This document shows, in pieces, positions 53,780-61,874 of a stretch of DNA of 64,000 bases. Position 1 is the stretch's first letter. Each line of letters begins with the position of its first letter. The notes below the pieces were generated by a model. That model saw only the letters and a program-made list of their open reading frames with translations. It did no database searches and was not told where the DNA came from. The DNA lies in NCBI RefSeq assembly GCF_002198095.1, contig NZ_NHMK01000022.1:62001-126000 (forward strand), in the 5' to 3' direction. The position numbers and the translations under genes are program-made. Source of the DNA: Deinococcus indicus (lineage in GTDB: Bacteria; Deinococcota; Deinococci; Deinococcales; Deinococcaceae).

Positions 53780-55491
53780 GGGCGGCTCCTGTGGGTGGGG
53801 GGCGTGGACGGGGCGACAGGCTGGGCGGCGAGGGCGCGCAGGGCGGGCTTGTCGGTCTTGCCGAGCGGCGTGCGCGGCAGCGCGGGCAGCGGCTCGATGC
53901 GGTCCGGGATCTTGAAGGCGGCCAGCCCCAGGTCCCGCAGGTGGCGTTTCAGGGTCAGGGCGAGGTCGGGCGCGCCGGGAGTGGCCTCCACGAACGCGAC
54001 CTGCACGAAGGCGACGCTGCGTTCCCCCAGCCACGGGTCGGGCGTGCCGACCACGGCGGCGGCCTGCACGAGCGGGCAGCGCAGCAGGGCGTGCTCGATC
54101 TCCTCGGCGGCGATCTTCTCGCCCGCGCGGTTGATCTGATCCTTGTGGCGGCCCGTGACGACCAGCGCCCCGCCGGGCGTGCGGGTCACGAGGTCGCCCG
54201 TGCGGTAGAAGCCGTCCGGGGTGAAAGCGCGGGCATTGTGGTCCGGCGCGCGGAAGTACCCGCGGATGGTGTACGGGCCGCGCGTGAGCAGGTGGCCGGA
54301 CGTGCCGTCCGGGACGGGCTGGTCGTGGTCGTCCACGATGCGGACCTCGTCGTGCGGGCTGATCGGGCGGCCCTGCGTGCCGAGGGCTTCCTCGTCGGGT
54401 GCGCCGGGCCGCACGTAGTTCACGAGACCCTCGGCCATGCCGAACACCTGTTGCAGCGCCGCGCCCAGCCGGGGCCGCACCTGCCGGGCCACGTCGGGGC
54501 TCAGGGGCGCGCCGCCCACCTGCACGCAACGCAGAGACGGGAACGGGGTGTGCGGGCTGCCCTCCAGGGCGCGCAGCCACACCTGCAGCAGCGCCGGCAC
54601 GAGCGCAGTGTGCGTCACGCCGTGCGCGGCGATCAGCGGGAACGCGGTGCCGGGCGCGGCGTCCGGCGCGACCATGACCCGCCCGCCGGCGTGCAGCGCG
54701 CCCAGCGTGCCGGGCGACGTGAGCGGGAAGTTGTGCGCCAGCGGCAGCGCCGCGAGGTACACGGTGTCCGCGCCGAGTTCGCACAGGTCGGCGCTGGCGC
54801 GGATGGAGTACAGGTAGTCGTCGTGGGTGCGTCCGATCAGTTTCGGCGTGCCGGTGCTGCCGCCGGACAGCTGGTACAGCGCAACCCCCCCGGCGTTCAT
54901 GCGGGGCGGCGTGAAGTCCGGCGTGGGCGCGGTGGCGGCGGATGGCAGGAAGGACACCGCCTCTCCCTCCCAGGTTCCGGGGTTCTCGCCCAGGGCGATG
55001 ACCGGCAGCGGGCGGTCCAGGCCCGCCTGCACGCGGGCGGCCAGCGCCAGCCGCTCCGGGTCGGCGGCCGTGACGAGCGCGGCGGCCCCGGCGTGCGCGC
55101 AGAAGTACCCGAGTTCGTGCTCGCGGTGCGCGGGCAGCGCCAGGATGGGCCGCACGCCCAGGCGCAGCAGGCCCAGCAGCAGCTCGAAGAACGCCGGGGT
55201 GTTCGGCAGGTGCAGCGTCACGCGGTCACCGGGACGTAGACCGCGCGCGGCCAGGGCGGCGGCCTGCACGGTCGCGCGGCGGTCCAGCTCGCGGTACGTG
55301 ACGGGGCCGTCCGGGGTCAGGAGGGCCGGGCGGTCCGCGTACCGCCGCGCGAGGCCGCTCAGCCACGCGCCGAACGGTTCGCCCTGCCAGTACCCGGCCT
55401 CGCGGTACGTGCGGGCCAGGGCCTCGGGCCAGGGCGTGAACTCGTCCGGTCCGTCGTGCGGGCCGTGGTGTGGGGGCAGGGGGGCCTTCAC
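53776..55491 (-). CDS. entE: 2,3-dihydroxybenzoate-AMP ligase (571 aa)
   Basis: An aryl-acid adenylation enzyme: YQLSGGSTGTPKLIGRTHDDY (A3 motif), LPLAHNFPLTSPGTLG, FGMAEGLVNY, FYRTGDLVTRTPGGALVVTG and the terminal lysine motif PRTPLGKTDK. The AEGLVNY and HNFPL segments are typical of DHB-specific ligases. It activates 2,3-DHB and loads it on EntB. The GTG start overlaps the entC stop by four bases. The C-terminal tail of about 20 residues after LGKTDK is Pro/Ala-rich. Confidence 0.93.
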   Translation of the reverse strand: MKAPLPPHHGPHDGPDEFTPWPEALARTYREAGYWQGEPFGAWLSGLARRYADRPALLTPDGPVTYRELDRRATVQAAALAARGLRPGDRVTLHLPNTPAFFELLLGLLRLGVRPILALPAHREHELGYFCAHAGAAALVTAADPERLALAARVQAGLDRPLPVIALGENPGTWEGEAVSFLPSAATAPTPDFTPPRMNAGGVALYQLSGGSTGTPKLIGRTHDDYLYSIRASADLCELGADTVYLAALPLAHNFPLTSPGTLGALHAGGRVMVAPDAAPGTAFPLIAAHGVTHTALVPALLQVWLRALEGSPHTPFPSLRCVQVGGAPLSPDVARQVRPRLGAALQQVFGMAEGLVNYVRPGAPDEEALGTQGRPISPHDEVRIVDDHDQPVPDGTSGHLLTRGPYTIRGYFRAPDHNARAFTPDGFYRTGDLVTRTPGGALVVTGRHKDQINRAGEKIAAEEIEHALLRCPLVQAAAVVGTPDPWLGERSVAFVQVAFVEATPGAPDLALTLKRHLRDLGLAAFKIPDRIEPLPALPRTPLGKTDKPALRALAAQPVAPSTPPTHRSRP

Positions 55492-56684
55492 AGGGCCTCC
55501 AGCAGCGCGGCGGGCAGGTCGGCCGGCGTGAAGCCCAGCGCGGCGAGGACCGTGCCGAACTTCGCGGCCGTCTCCTGCCGCTCGCCGGTCGGGTCGGAGT
55601 CCGCGACCACGCCCGCCCCGGCGAACAGGCGCGCGTGCGTTCCGCGCAGTTCGGCGCAGCGGATCGTGACGGCCCACTCGCCGTTCCCGTATTCATCGGC
55701 CCAGCCGACCGCGCCGCCGAACCAGCCCCGGTCGAAGGGTTCGGCCGCTTCCAGGTGGGCCTGGGCCGCGCCGGTCGGGACGCCGCACACCGCCGGGGTC
55801 GGGTGGATGAGCGGCACGAGGTCCAGCACGCCGGACGAGTCGTCGCGCAGCTGCGCGTGGATGGGCGTGGCGAGGTGCCAGAGCGTGGCGGTGGACACCA
55901 GTTCCGGCGTGCGCGGCACGCTCAGGCTGCGGCACAGCGGCGCGAGCCGGTCGGCGATGGCCTGCACCATCAGCGCGTGCTCGTGGCGGTCCTTGGCGGA
56001 GTGCAGCAGCGCGTGGGCGCGCGCGGCGTCCTCGGCGGGGGCGGCGGCGGGATCGGCGGGGCGGGTGCGGGTGCCGGCCATGGGACGCAGGGACACGTCC
56101 CGTCCGGCGCGGCGCAGCAGCAGTTCCGGGCTGGCGCCCAGCAGGGTGGCGCCTTCCGGCAGCGGCAGCGAGAACGCGTACGCGGCGGGGTGCGCGGCGC
56201 GCAGGCAGGCCAGCACGGCGTCCGGGTCGGGCGCGGCGTGCAGGTGCAGGTCGAGCAGGCGCCCCAGCACGACCTTGTCGAGCCGTCCGGCGCGCAGGGT
56301 CTGCACGGCGTCCGTGACCAGCGCCTCGAAACCCGCCGCGTCCGGCACGCTCACGGCGCGCCTCAGCGTGGGCAGCGGCAGTGCTGGACTGGACAGCGTG
56401 GGAAGGGGCCGCGCGGTCACCGGAGCGGCGAGGTCCACCGGCCGCAGGTGCGGGGCCGCGCCGGGGCGGAAGGGAACGGCGCCGACCACACCGGGCCGCG
56501 CCGCACCGGCCTGCCCCGCGTGGCGCAGCAGCGTGCGGCCCAGGTCGGGCAGCTCGGCGGAATCCAGGCCCGGCGGGGTGTGTGGCAGCGCCTGGGCGGT
56601 GAACGATCCGGTCGGGGCGTGCCACTCGAAGGGCCGCGTGCGCGGGGTGTGGGCCGGGGTGGGTGGGGCGGTCAGGGTTGTCAT
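55488..56684 (-). CDS. entC: Isochorismate synthase (398 aa)
   Basis: Chorismate-binding enzyme fold with LDKVVLGRLLDL, AYAFSLPLPEGATLLGASPE, LRPMAGTRTR, HPTPAVCGVPTGAAQAHL and AGAGVVADSDPTGERQET. These match EntC/DhbC rather than anthranilate or salicylate synthases. It converts chorismate to isochorismate, the first step of DHB synthesis. A strong GGAGGT lies before the ATG. It follows the PPTase gene by 34 bp and is coupled to entE. Confidence 0.93.
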   Translation of the reverse strand: MTTLTAPPTPAHTPRTRPFEWHAPTGSFTAQALPHTPPGLDSAELPDLGRTLLRHAGQAGAARPGVVGAVPFRPGAAPHLRPVDLAAPVTARPLPTLSSPALPLPTLRRAVSVPDAAGFEALVTDAVQTLRAGRLDKVVLGRLLDLHLHAAPDPDAVLACLRAAHPAAYAFSLPLPEGATLLGASPELLLRRAGRDVSLRPMAGTRTRPADPAAAPAEDAARAHALLHSAKDRHEHALMVQAIADRLAPLCRSLSVPRTPELVSTATLWHLATPIHAQLRDDSSGVLDLVPLIHPTPAVCGVPTGAAQAHLEAAEPFDRGWFGGAVGWADEYGNGEWAVTIRCAELRGTHARLFAGAGVVADSDPTGERQETAAKFGTVLAALGFTPADLPAALLEAL

Positions 56685-56718
56685 GGGACCTCCGGGGCGG
56701 GAAAACGGGGCAGGCAGA

Positions 56719-57429
56719 TCAGAGGGGCTGGCAGATCAGGGCGCTGACGTGCGCGCCGTGGCGGGTCCAGTGAACCGGGAGGGGCGCGGAGCCGCGCAGG
56801 TGAACGTGGGCCGGCTGGCCGGGGCGGGGATCAGGAACAGGCTGAAAGTCGGGGGGGTGGTAGGGCTGGCCGCGTGCGGGGAAGGTGGCCTTGAAGGCGC
56901 ACTCGCGCAGGACGTGACTCAGGAGGGTGTGGTCGCGCAGGCCACTGGCGTGCAGGTCGGGCGTGAGGACCTCGGTGTCGATGCCCAGCTGGTAGCGCGC
57001 GGGTCCGGCGACGGCCAGGACCAGTCCGGCGGCGTGCGTGACGCTGCCGGTGAATCCGGCGGGCCAGAGGGGCGCGCGGTGCGGGCCGGGCAGGAGGGAG
57101 GCGGGGCCGGTGTGTCCGGCGAGGCGCAGGGCCTGGGCGGCGCAGGTGCGGGCGGCGCGGTACTCGGCGTGGCGGCGTGGCGGGGCGTGGGCGGGAACGG
57201 GGTGCCGGGGTGGGTGGGGCAGCGGGGGCAGCCGGGTGCCGACGCTGTTCCAGACGGGCGGGTGAGGGTCGTGCGGATCGTGGGGTCGCAGGGTGCCGGT
57301 GAGGGTCACGCCGGGGGGCAGGGACCGGCCCAGGTCGCGCAGGGTGGCGAGGAGGACGGCGTGCAGGGGACTGGGGAGGGTGTGGGGCAGGACGCCCCGC
57401 CGCGTCTGGGTGGGCGTGGGTGGGGTCAT
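56719..57429 (-). CDS. Sfp/EntD-type 4'-phosphopantetheinyl transferase (236 aa)
   Basis: The core motifs are PAGFTGSVTHAAGLVLAVA, LGIDTEVLTPDL (magnesium-binding Asp/Glu) and LRECAFKATFP (the F-x-x-K-E-like motif), as in EntD. It would attach phosphopantetheine to the carrier domain of EntB. First gene of the siderophore operon, behind the promoter at 57471-57498. The N-terminal 90 residues are unusually Pro/His/Arg-rich, but the frame continues cleanly; the ATG at 57427-57429 is the first plausible start. Confidence 0.87.
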   Translation of the reverse strand: MTPPTPTQTRRGVLPHTLPSPLHAVLLATLRDLGRSLPPGVTLTGTLRPHDPHDPHPPVWNSVGTRLPPLPHPPRHPVPAHAPPRRHAEYRAARTCAAQALRLAGHTGPASLLPGPHRAPLWPAGFTGSVTHAAGLVLAVAGPARYQLGIDTEVLTPDLHASGLRDHTLLSHVLRECAFKATFPARGQPYHPPDFQPVPDPRPGQPAHVHLRGSAPLPVHWTRHGAHVSALICQPL

Positions 57430-57470
57430 GGGCGGGGTGGACCGAACGGTGAATAGGTCGGTCCGGCACA

Positions 57471-57498
57471 ATCTTACAAATCCGACCGGATTAGTCAA
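57471..57498 (-). promoter_or_regulatory. Promoter/operator of the siderophore operon
   Basis: On the minus strand TTGACT (57498-57493), a 16-base spacer and TAAGAT (57476-57471). The spacer is almost filled by the perfect inverted repeat AATCCG-N2-CGGATT (57479-57492), a natural repressor site. A closely similar element lies inverted at 57549-57568. Confidence 0.7.
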
Positions 57499-57548
57499 GT
57501 TTGGCCGGGATGCGACTCTGTGGACTCGCGGCGGGTGGTCACCAATAC

Positions 57549-57578
57549 TTGACTAAACCAGTCGGATTAATGCACTAT
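57549..57578 (+). promoter_or_regulatory. Promoter/operator of the haem/iron uptake operon
   Basis: TTGACT (57549-57554), an 18-base spacer and CACTAT (57573-57578). The spacer carries AAACCA-N2-CGGATT (57555-57568), an imperfect form of the operator in the divergent promoter. The 18-bp blocks at the two promoters match at 16 positions when one is inverted, so one regulator, presumably iron-responsive, could control both operons. Confidence 0.65.
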
Positions 57579-57677
57579 CACCCCGTCGGCCTCCCGCCGC
57601 TCCCACACCCATCAGCCCATCCGGTCGTCCAGCACGCACCGGACGCCGACCCCTCATCCCCTCTTGCCGGAGACCCC

Positions 57678-58034
57678 ATGTGTCACTCCTTCAGCCTCCT
57701 GAACAGCGACGGCCAGCAGCGCCGGGTCCTGCGCTGCACCTGCGGCAGCCTGCACGTCCTGTGGCACGCCCTGAGCCTGTCGCTGAACCACCAGGAATTC
57801 GCGCAGCTCTCGGCGCTGCTCGCCAGCAGCGACCCCCACGGCGACGCCCCCACCGGCCGCTGGCAGCGCGGCGACTGGGAACTGCGCCGCACCGACCACG
57901 CCGCCCAGCTGTGGTGCGGCCCGGCCGGCCTGACCTTCACGCCCGGCGACTTCCAGGCCTTCCGTGCCCTGATCCACGGCGTCACCCTGCCCCCCACGCC
58001 CGCCGCGCCCGGCACGGCCATGCACCTCAACTGA
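57678..58034 (+). CDS. Small Cys-containing hypothetical protein (118 aa)
   Basis: First gene of the uptake operon, with CCGGAGA before the ATG. The N-terminus MCHSF and a CTCGSLHVLWHALSLSLNHQEF segment give a C...CxC arrangement followed by a helix. The spacing resembles small C-x-C proteins with an LxLxxxEF motif seen near iron genes in other phyla, but I cannot name the family. It is soluble. The cysteines and the neighbours (DUF2470-SIP, haem transporter) suggest a metal- or haem-related role, which remains a guess. Confidence 0.75.
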   Translation: MCHSFSLLNSDGQQRRVLRCTCGSLHVLWHALSLSLNHQEFAQLSALLASSDPHGDAPTGRWQRGDWELRRTDHAAQLWCGPAGLTFTPGDFQAFRALIHGVTLPPTPAAPGTAMHLN

Positions 58035-58047
58035 GCCCGGAGACCCC

Positions 58048-58995
58048 ATGACCACCCTGCCCCACCTGAGCGCCGAAGAGGCCGCCGCGATCATCGACCA
58101 CGTCAACGAGGACCACCCGGCCGAACTGCTGCTGCTCGCACGCGCCTTCACGCCCGCCCCGGCCCCCCTGGCCGCCGCCGTGACCGCCCTCTACCCGGAC
58201 GGCCTGGAATTGCAGGTCACGCACGCCGCCGGGCAGGACACCTACCGCGTGCCCTTCACGACCACCGACGTGCCGCCCAAGGGACGACTGCGGGCCACCG
58301 TCGCCGCCGCCCGCGAACAGCTGAACGAGCAGCCCCGCACCCGCGAAGTCCGCTGGACCGTGCAGGCCGTCACGTCGCCCGGCGCGGACCTGCGCCGCCT
58401 GACCCTGCACGCCGACCCCGACACGCTGGGCAGCTGGCGACCCGGTTACGCCGCCCGCTTCCGCACGCCCGCCGGGGAACGCACCTACACCCTGCGCCGC
58501 GTTCACCCGCAGGCCGCGCTCGTCGAGGTGGACGTGTACCTGCACGGCGACACGCCCGGCTCGGTGTGGGCGGCGGGACTGCACCCCGGCGACCCGGTGG
58601 AGGCCATCCTGGGCCGCCACGAGATCCTGCCGGACCTGCACGGCGGCGCGGCGCTGCTGCTGGGCGACGAGACCGCCCTGCCTACCCTGGCCGCGCTGCT
58701 CGAACACTGGCCCGACGCTCCCGGCCCGCGCGTCCTGATCGAGATCGCCGACCCCGGCGGCGCACCCTACCTAGACGACGTGCGCCTGCCGCCCGGCACG
58801 CACCTGAGCTGGGTGCCGCGCGCCGGACCGCCCGGACAGGCGCTCACACGCGCCGCCGCCGCACTCGACACCCCGGTCCGCGCCGCCTGGGGCGCGCTGG
58901 GCAGCCACGCGGCCCGCGAGATCCGCACGCTGCTGCGCGCTGCGCACGGCCTCGACCCGGCCCGCTGCCGCGTCGTCGGGTACTGGCAGTCCTGA
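58048..58995 (+). CDS. DUF2470 domain fused to a siderophore-interacting (SIP) flavoprotein domain (315 aa)
   Basis: Residues about 1-85 form a DUF2470 domain (AAAIIDHVNEDHPAELLLLA, then DGLELQV), seen in haem-utilisation proteins such as HugZ. Residues about 95-315 match the SIP FAD-binding/NAD(P)H domain: RRLTLHADP, RTYTLRRVHPQAALVEVDVY, ILPDLHGGAALLLGDETALP and a terminal RVVGYWQS. It probably reduces ferric siderophores or assists haem iron release in the cytoplasm. The fusion fits a locus that handles both haem and siderophore iron. It has a ribosome site CCCGGAGA. Confidence 0.87.
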   Translation: MTTLPHLSAEEAAAIIDHVNEDHPAELLLLARAFTPAPAPLAAAVTALYPDGLELQVTHAAGQDTYRVPFTTTDVPPKGRLRATVAAAREQLNEQPRTREVRWTVQAVTSPGADLRRLTLHADPDTLGSWRPGYAARFRTPAGERTYTLRRVHPQAALVEVDVYLHGDTPGSVWAAGLHPGDPVEAILGRHEILPDLHGGAALLLGDETALPTLAALLEHWPDAPGPRVLIEIADPGGAPYLDDVRLPPGTHLSWVPRAGPPGQALTRAAAALDTPVRAAWGALGSHAAREIRTLLRAAHGLDPARCRVVGYWQS

Positions 58996-59042
58996 CCCGC
59001 CCCATCCCATTCCCCGACTTCCCACCCCATCCGAGGTTTCCC

Positions 59043-59960
59043 ATGAACGCACGCATCCGCACCTTCCACCTGCGCACCGCCGCCACCCTCCTGCTCCTGA
59101 GCGCCGCCCCCGCCCTGTCGTCCGCGAGCGCCGCCACCGTGCGCGGCGTGGACGGCGTGAGCGTCACCGTCACCGCCCCGAAACGCGTCGTGGCGCTGAA
59201 CGCCACCACCGTCGAACTGATCTACCGCCTCGGCAAGCAGGGCACCATCGTCGGCACCGACGTGACTGGCACGTACCCCCCGAACAAGATTCCCAGCGTC
59301 GGCCACTGGGCGCAGCTGCCGGCCGAGGGCATCATCGCTCTGAAACCGGACCTGGTGATCGGCACCGCCGACAACTTTGCGACCGGCACGAATCCCGGCG
59401 TGGTCGCCAAACTGCGCGGCGCGGGCGTGAAGGTGCTCGTGCTGCCCGCCACCGACACCGGCGGCCTGGACGGCGTACGCACCCGCCTGGACCTGCTGGG
59501 GCAGGTGTACGGCGTGCCCGGCGCGGCCGCCGCCCTGAACCGCTCGTTCGACACCACCCTGGCCGCCGTGAAGGCCAACCAGCCCGCCCGGAAGCCCCGC
59601 GTGATCTTCCTGTACGCCCACGGCCCCAACGACGCGAGCATCTACGGCACCAGCGGCGGCGCCGACGACCTGATCGAACTGGCCGGCGGCGTGAACGCCG
59701 CGCCGTTCGCCGACACCCGCACCCTGACCGCCGAGGCGCTCGTGACCATCAACCCCGACGCGATCATCCTGCTCGACCGCGGCTTGGAAGCCGTGGGCGG
59801 CGTGGACGGCGCCCTGAAACTGCCGGGCGTGGCGCAGACGAACGCCGGGCGCAACCGCCGCATCTACTCGGTGGATAACTCCATCCGCTGGATCGGGCCG
59901 CGCCTGCCGGAATTCGCCCTGAAGCTCTCCCGCCAGTGGAAGGCCGACTTCAAGAAGTGA
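59043..59960 (+). CDS. hmuT: Haem ABC transporter substrate-binding protein (HmuT-like, 305 aa)
   Basis: A signal peptide (TAATLLLLSAAPALSSASA) and a two-lobed binding fold with RVVALNATTVELIYRLG, VGTDVTGTYPPNKIPSVGHW, EGIIALKPDLVIGTAD and a C-terminal IRWIGPRLPEFALKL. The GTD-T-YP...PSVGHW pattern is the HmuT signature rather than that of FepB-like siderophore binders. It delivers haem, or possibly a ferric complex, to the permease. The GTG of the permease overlaps its stop. Haem specificity is by family. Confidence 0.87.
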   Translation: MNARIRTFHLRTAATLLLLSAAPALSSASAATVRGVDGVSVTVTAPKRVVALNATTVELIYRLGKQGTIVGTDVTGTYPPNKIPSVGHWAQLPAEGIIALKPDLVIGTADNFATGTNPGVVAKLRGAGVKVLVLPATDTGGLDGVRTRLDLLGQVYGVPGAAAALNRSFDTTLAAVKANQPARKPRVIFLYAHGPNDASIYGTSGGADDLIELAGGVNAAPFADTRTLTAEALVTINPDAIILLDRGLEAVGGVDGALKLPGVAQTNAGRNRRIYSVDNSIRWIGPRLPEFALKLSRQWKADFKK

Positions 59961-61021
59961 CGGTTCTGAGCACTCCGGCGGCCGCGCCCAGCCGGCAACG
60001 CCGCCGCGCGGCCCTCACGCTCGGCGTCCTGCCGTTCGCGCTGCTGGGCGCGGTCGTGCTGGCCGTCGGGAGCGGCGCGGTCGCCATCTCGCCCGCGCAG
60101 GTGCTGAGCATCCTGTACTCGCCGCTGGGCCTGCCGCCCCTGGAAGCCTTCGACGCGCAGCAGGCGGCCGTCCTGAGCGGCATCCGCCTGCCGCGCGTGG
60201 TGCTGGGCGCGCTGGTCGGCGCGGGGCTGGCGGTGGCGGGCGCGGCCATGCAGGGCCTGTTCCGGAACCCGCTGGCCGATCCGGGTCTGCTGGGCCTGTC
60301 GAGCGGCGCGGGCCTCGCGGCGGCCGCGAGCGTGGTGCTGGGCTTCACGGCCCTCGGCCCGTACTCGCTGCCGGTCGCGGCGTTCACGGGCAGCCTGCTG
60401 TGCACCGTGCTGATCAGCGTCCTGGCGCAGAGCCGGGGCCGGGTGGAGGTCAGCACCATGCTGCTGGCCGGCATCGCCGTGAACGCTCTGTGCGGCGCCG
60501 GGACCGGCCTGATGACCTTCCTGGCGACCGACGAGCAGCTGCGGACCATCACCTTCTGGAGCCTGGGCACGCTGGGCGGCGCCACCTGGCCCGGCGTGCT
60601 GAGCGCCGCGCCGCTGATCCTGCTAGGCGCGCTGCTGCTGCCGCTGCTGGGCCGCGCCCTGAACGCCCTGACCATCGGCGAGCAGGGCGCCGCCAGCCTG
60701 GGCGTGCCGGTCACAGCGGTCAAGTGGGTCACCGTCACCCTGATCGCCCTGAGCGTCGGGGCGGGCGTCGCGGTGGCCGGCACCATCGGGTTCGTGGGGC
60801 TGGTCGTGCCGCACCTGCTGCGCCTCCTGACCGGCCCGGACCACCGCACGCTGCTGCCGGCCTCGGCGCTGGCGGGCGCCACGCTGCTGGTCCTGGCGGA
60901 CCTGCTGGCCCGCACGGTTGTCACGCCGGCCGAGCTGCCCATCGGGATCATCACGGCCCTGATCGGCGCGCCGTTCTTCCTGCACCTGCTGCGCGCCCGG
61001 CGCGGCCAGGAGCGCCCGTGA
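59957..61021 (+). CDS. hmuU: Haem/iron ABC transporter permease (HmuU-like, 354 aa)
   Basis: A FecCD-family permease with about ten membrane segments. Landmarks are LSGIRLPRVVLGALVGAGLA, GAAMQGLFRNPLADPGLLG, WSLGTLGGATW, GTIGFVGLVVPHLLRLLTG and the final PAELPIGIITALIGAPFFLHLL. It forms the inner-membrane channel with HmuT and HmuV. The GTG start overlaps the hmuT stop; its stop overlaps the hmuV start. Confidence 0.93.
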   Translation: MTVLSTPAAAPSRQRRRAALTLGVLPFALLGAVVLAVGSGAVAISPAQVLSILYSPLGLPPLEAFDAQQAAVLSGIRLPRVVLGALVGAGLAVAGAAMQGLFRNPLADPGLLGLSSGAGLAAAASVVLGFTALGPYSLPVAAFTGSLLCTVLISVLAQSRGRVEVSTMLLAGIAVNALCGAGTGLMTFLATDEQLRTITFWSLGTLGGATWPGVLSAAPLILLGALLLPLLGRALNALTIGEQGAASLGVPVTAVKWVTVTLIALSVGAGVAVAGTIGFVGLVVPHLLRLLTGPDHRTLLPASALAGATLLVLADLLARTVVTPAELPIGIITALIGAPFFLHLLRARRGQERP

Positions 61022-61809
61022 CCGCCCCCACACCGGTCCTGTCGCTGGACGCCCTGACCGTCAGCGTGGCCGGACGCACCCTGCTGGGCAGCGTCACGAC
61101 CAGCGTGGCGCGCGGCGAGGTGCTGGCCGTGCTGGGCCGCAACGGCGCGGGCAAGAGCACGCTGCTGCGGGCCGTGACCGGCGAACTGCGCGCCGCCGGG
61201 GTCACGCTGTTCGGGCAGCCGCTCGCCGCGCACCGCCCCGCCCCGCTGGCCCGCCGCCGGGCCGCCGTCGCGCAGCACACGCCCCTGAGTTTCGCGCACG
61301 AGGTACTGGACATCGTGCTACTGGGCCGCATTCCGCACGGCCGCCACGAGACGGCCCGCGACCGCGAGATCGCGCGGGACGCCCTGCGCCGCGTGGGCCT
61401 GGGCGGCTTCGAGACGCGCGATGTCCTGACCCTGTCCGGCGGCGAGCAGCAACGCGTGCATCTGGCCCGCGCCCTGGCGCAGCTGCACACGGACGACCCC
61501 GCCCCGGACCGCGCCCTGCTGCTCGACGAGCCCACCGCCAGCCTCGACCTCGCGCAGCAGCACGCCGTCCTGCGGCTCGCCCGCGACCTCGCCGCGCAGG
61601 GCGTGGGCGTGCTGGCCGTCCTGCACGACCTGAACCTCGCCGCGCAGTACGCCGACCGCGTCCTGATCCTCGCCGGCGGGCAGGTGCTGGCCGACGGGCC
61701 GCCCGACCGGGCCCTCACGCCCGCCACCATCCGCGCCGCGTACGGCCACGACGTCCTCGTGACCCGCCACCCCTGCCTCGCCTGCCCGCTGATCGTCAGC
61801 GCCAGCTGA
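61018..61809 (+). CDS. hmuV: Haem/iron ABC transporter ATP-binding protein (HmuV-like, 263 aa)
   Basis: Walker A GRNGAGKSTL, signature LSGGEQQRVHLARALA, Walker B ALLLDEPTASLDL and the H-loop LAVLHDLNLAAQYADR are intact. The DPAPDRALL insertion before Walker B and PHGRHETARDREIA are typical of HmuV. It powers HmuU. It ends the uptake operon; 65 bp separate it from a convergent gene. Confidence 0.93.
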   Translation: MTAPTPVLSLDALTVSVAGRTLLGSVTTSVARGEVLAVLGRNGAGKSTLLRAVTGELRAAGVTLFGQPLAAHRPAPLARRRAAVAQHTPLSFAHEVLDIVLLGRIPHGRHETARDREIARDALRRVGLGGFETRDVLTLSGGEQQRVHLARALAQLHTDDPAPDRALLLDEPTASLDLAQQHAVLRLARDLAAQGVGVLAVLHDLNLAAQYADRVLILAGGQVLADGPPDRALTPATIRAAYGHDVLVTRHPCLACPLIVSAS

Positions 61810-61874
61810 GCGCAGGGCTGCCCACCCGGCCTCCGCTCCGACTGTCCAGCAGGACCGTCAGCGCGGGGGCCTGA

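Noticed and set aside
61810..61874. Terminator between hmuV and the convergent gene
   Set aside because: Only weak, imperfect pairings are present in these 65 bp.
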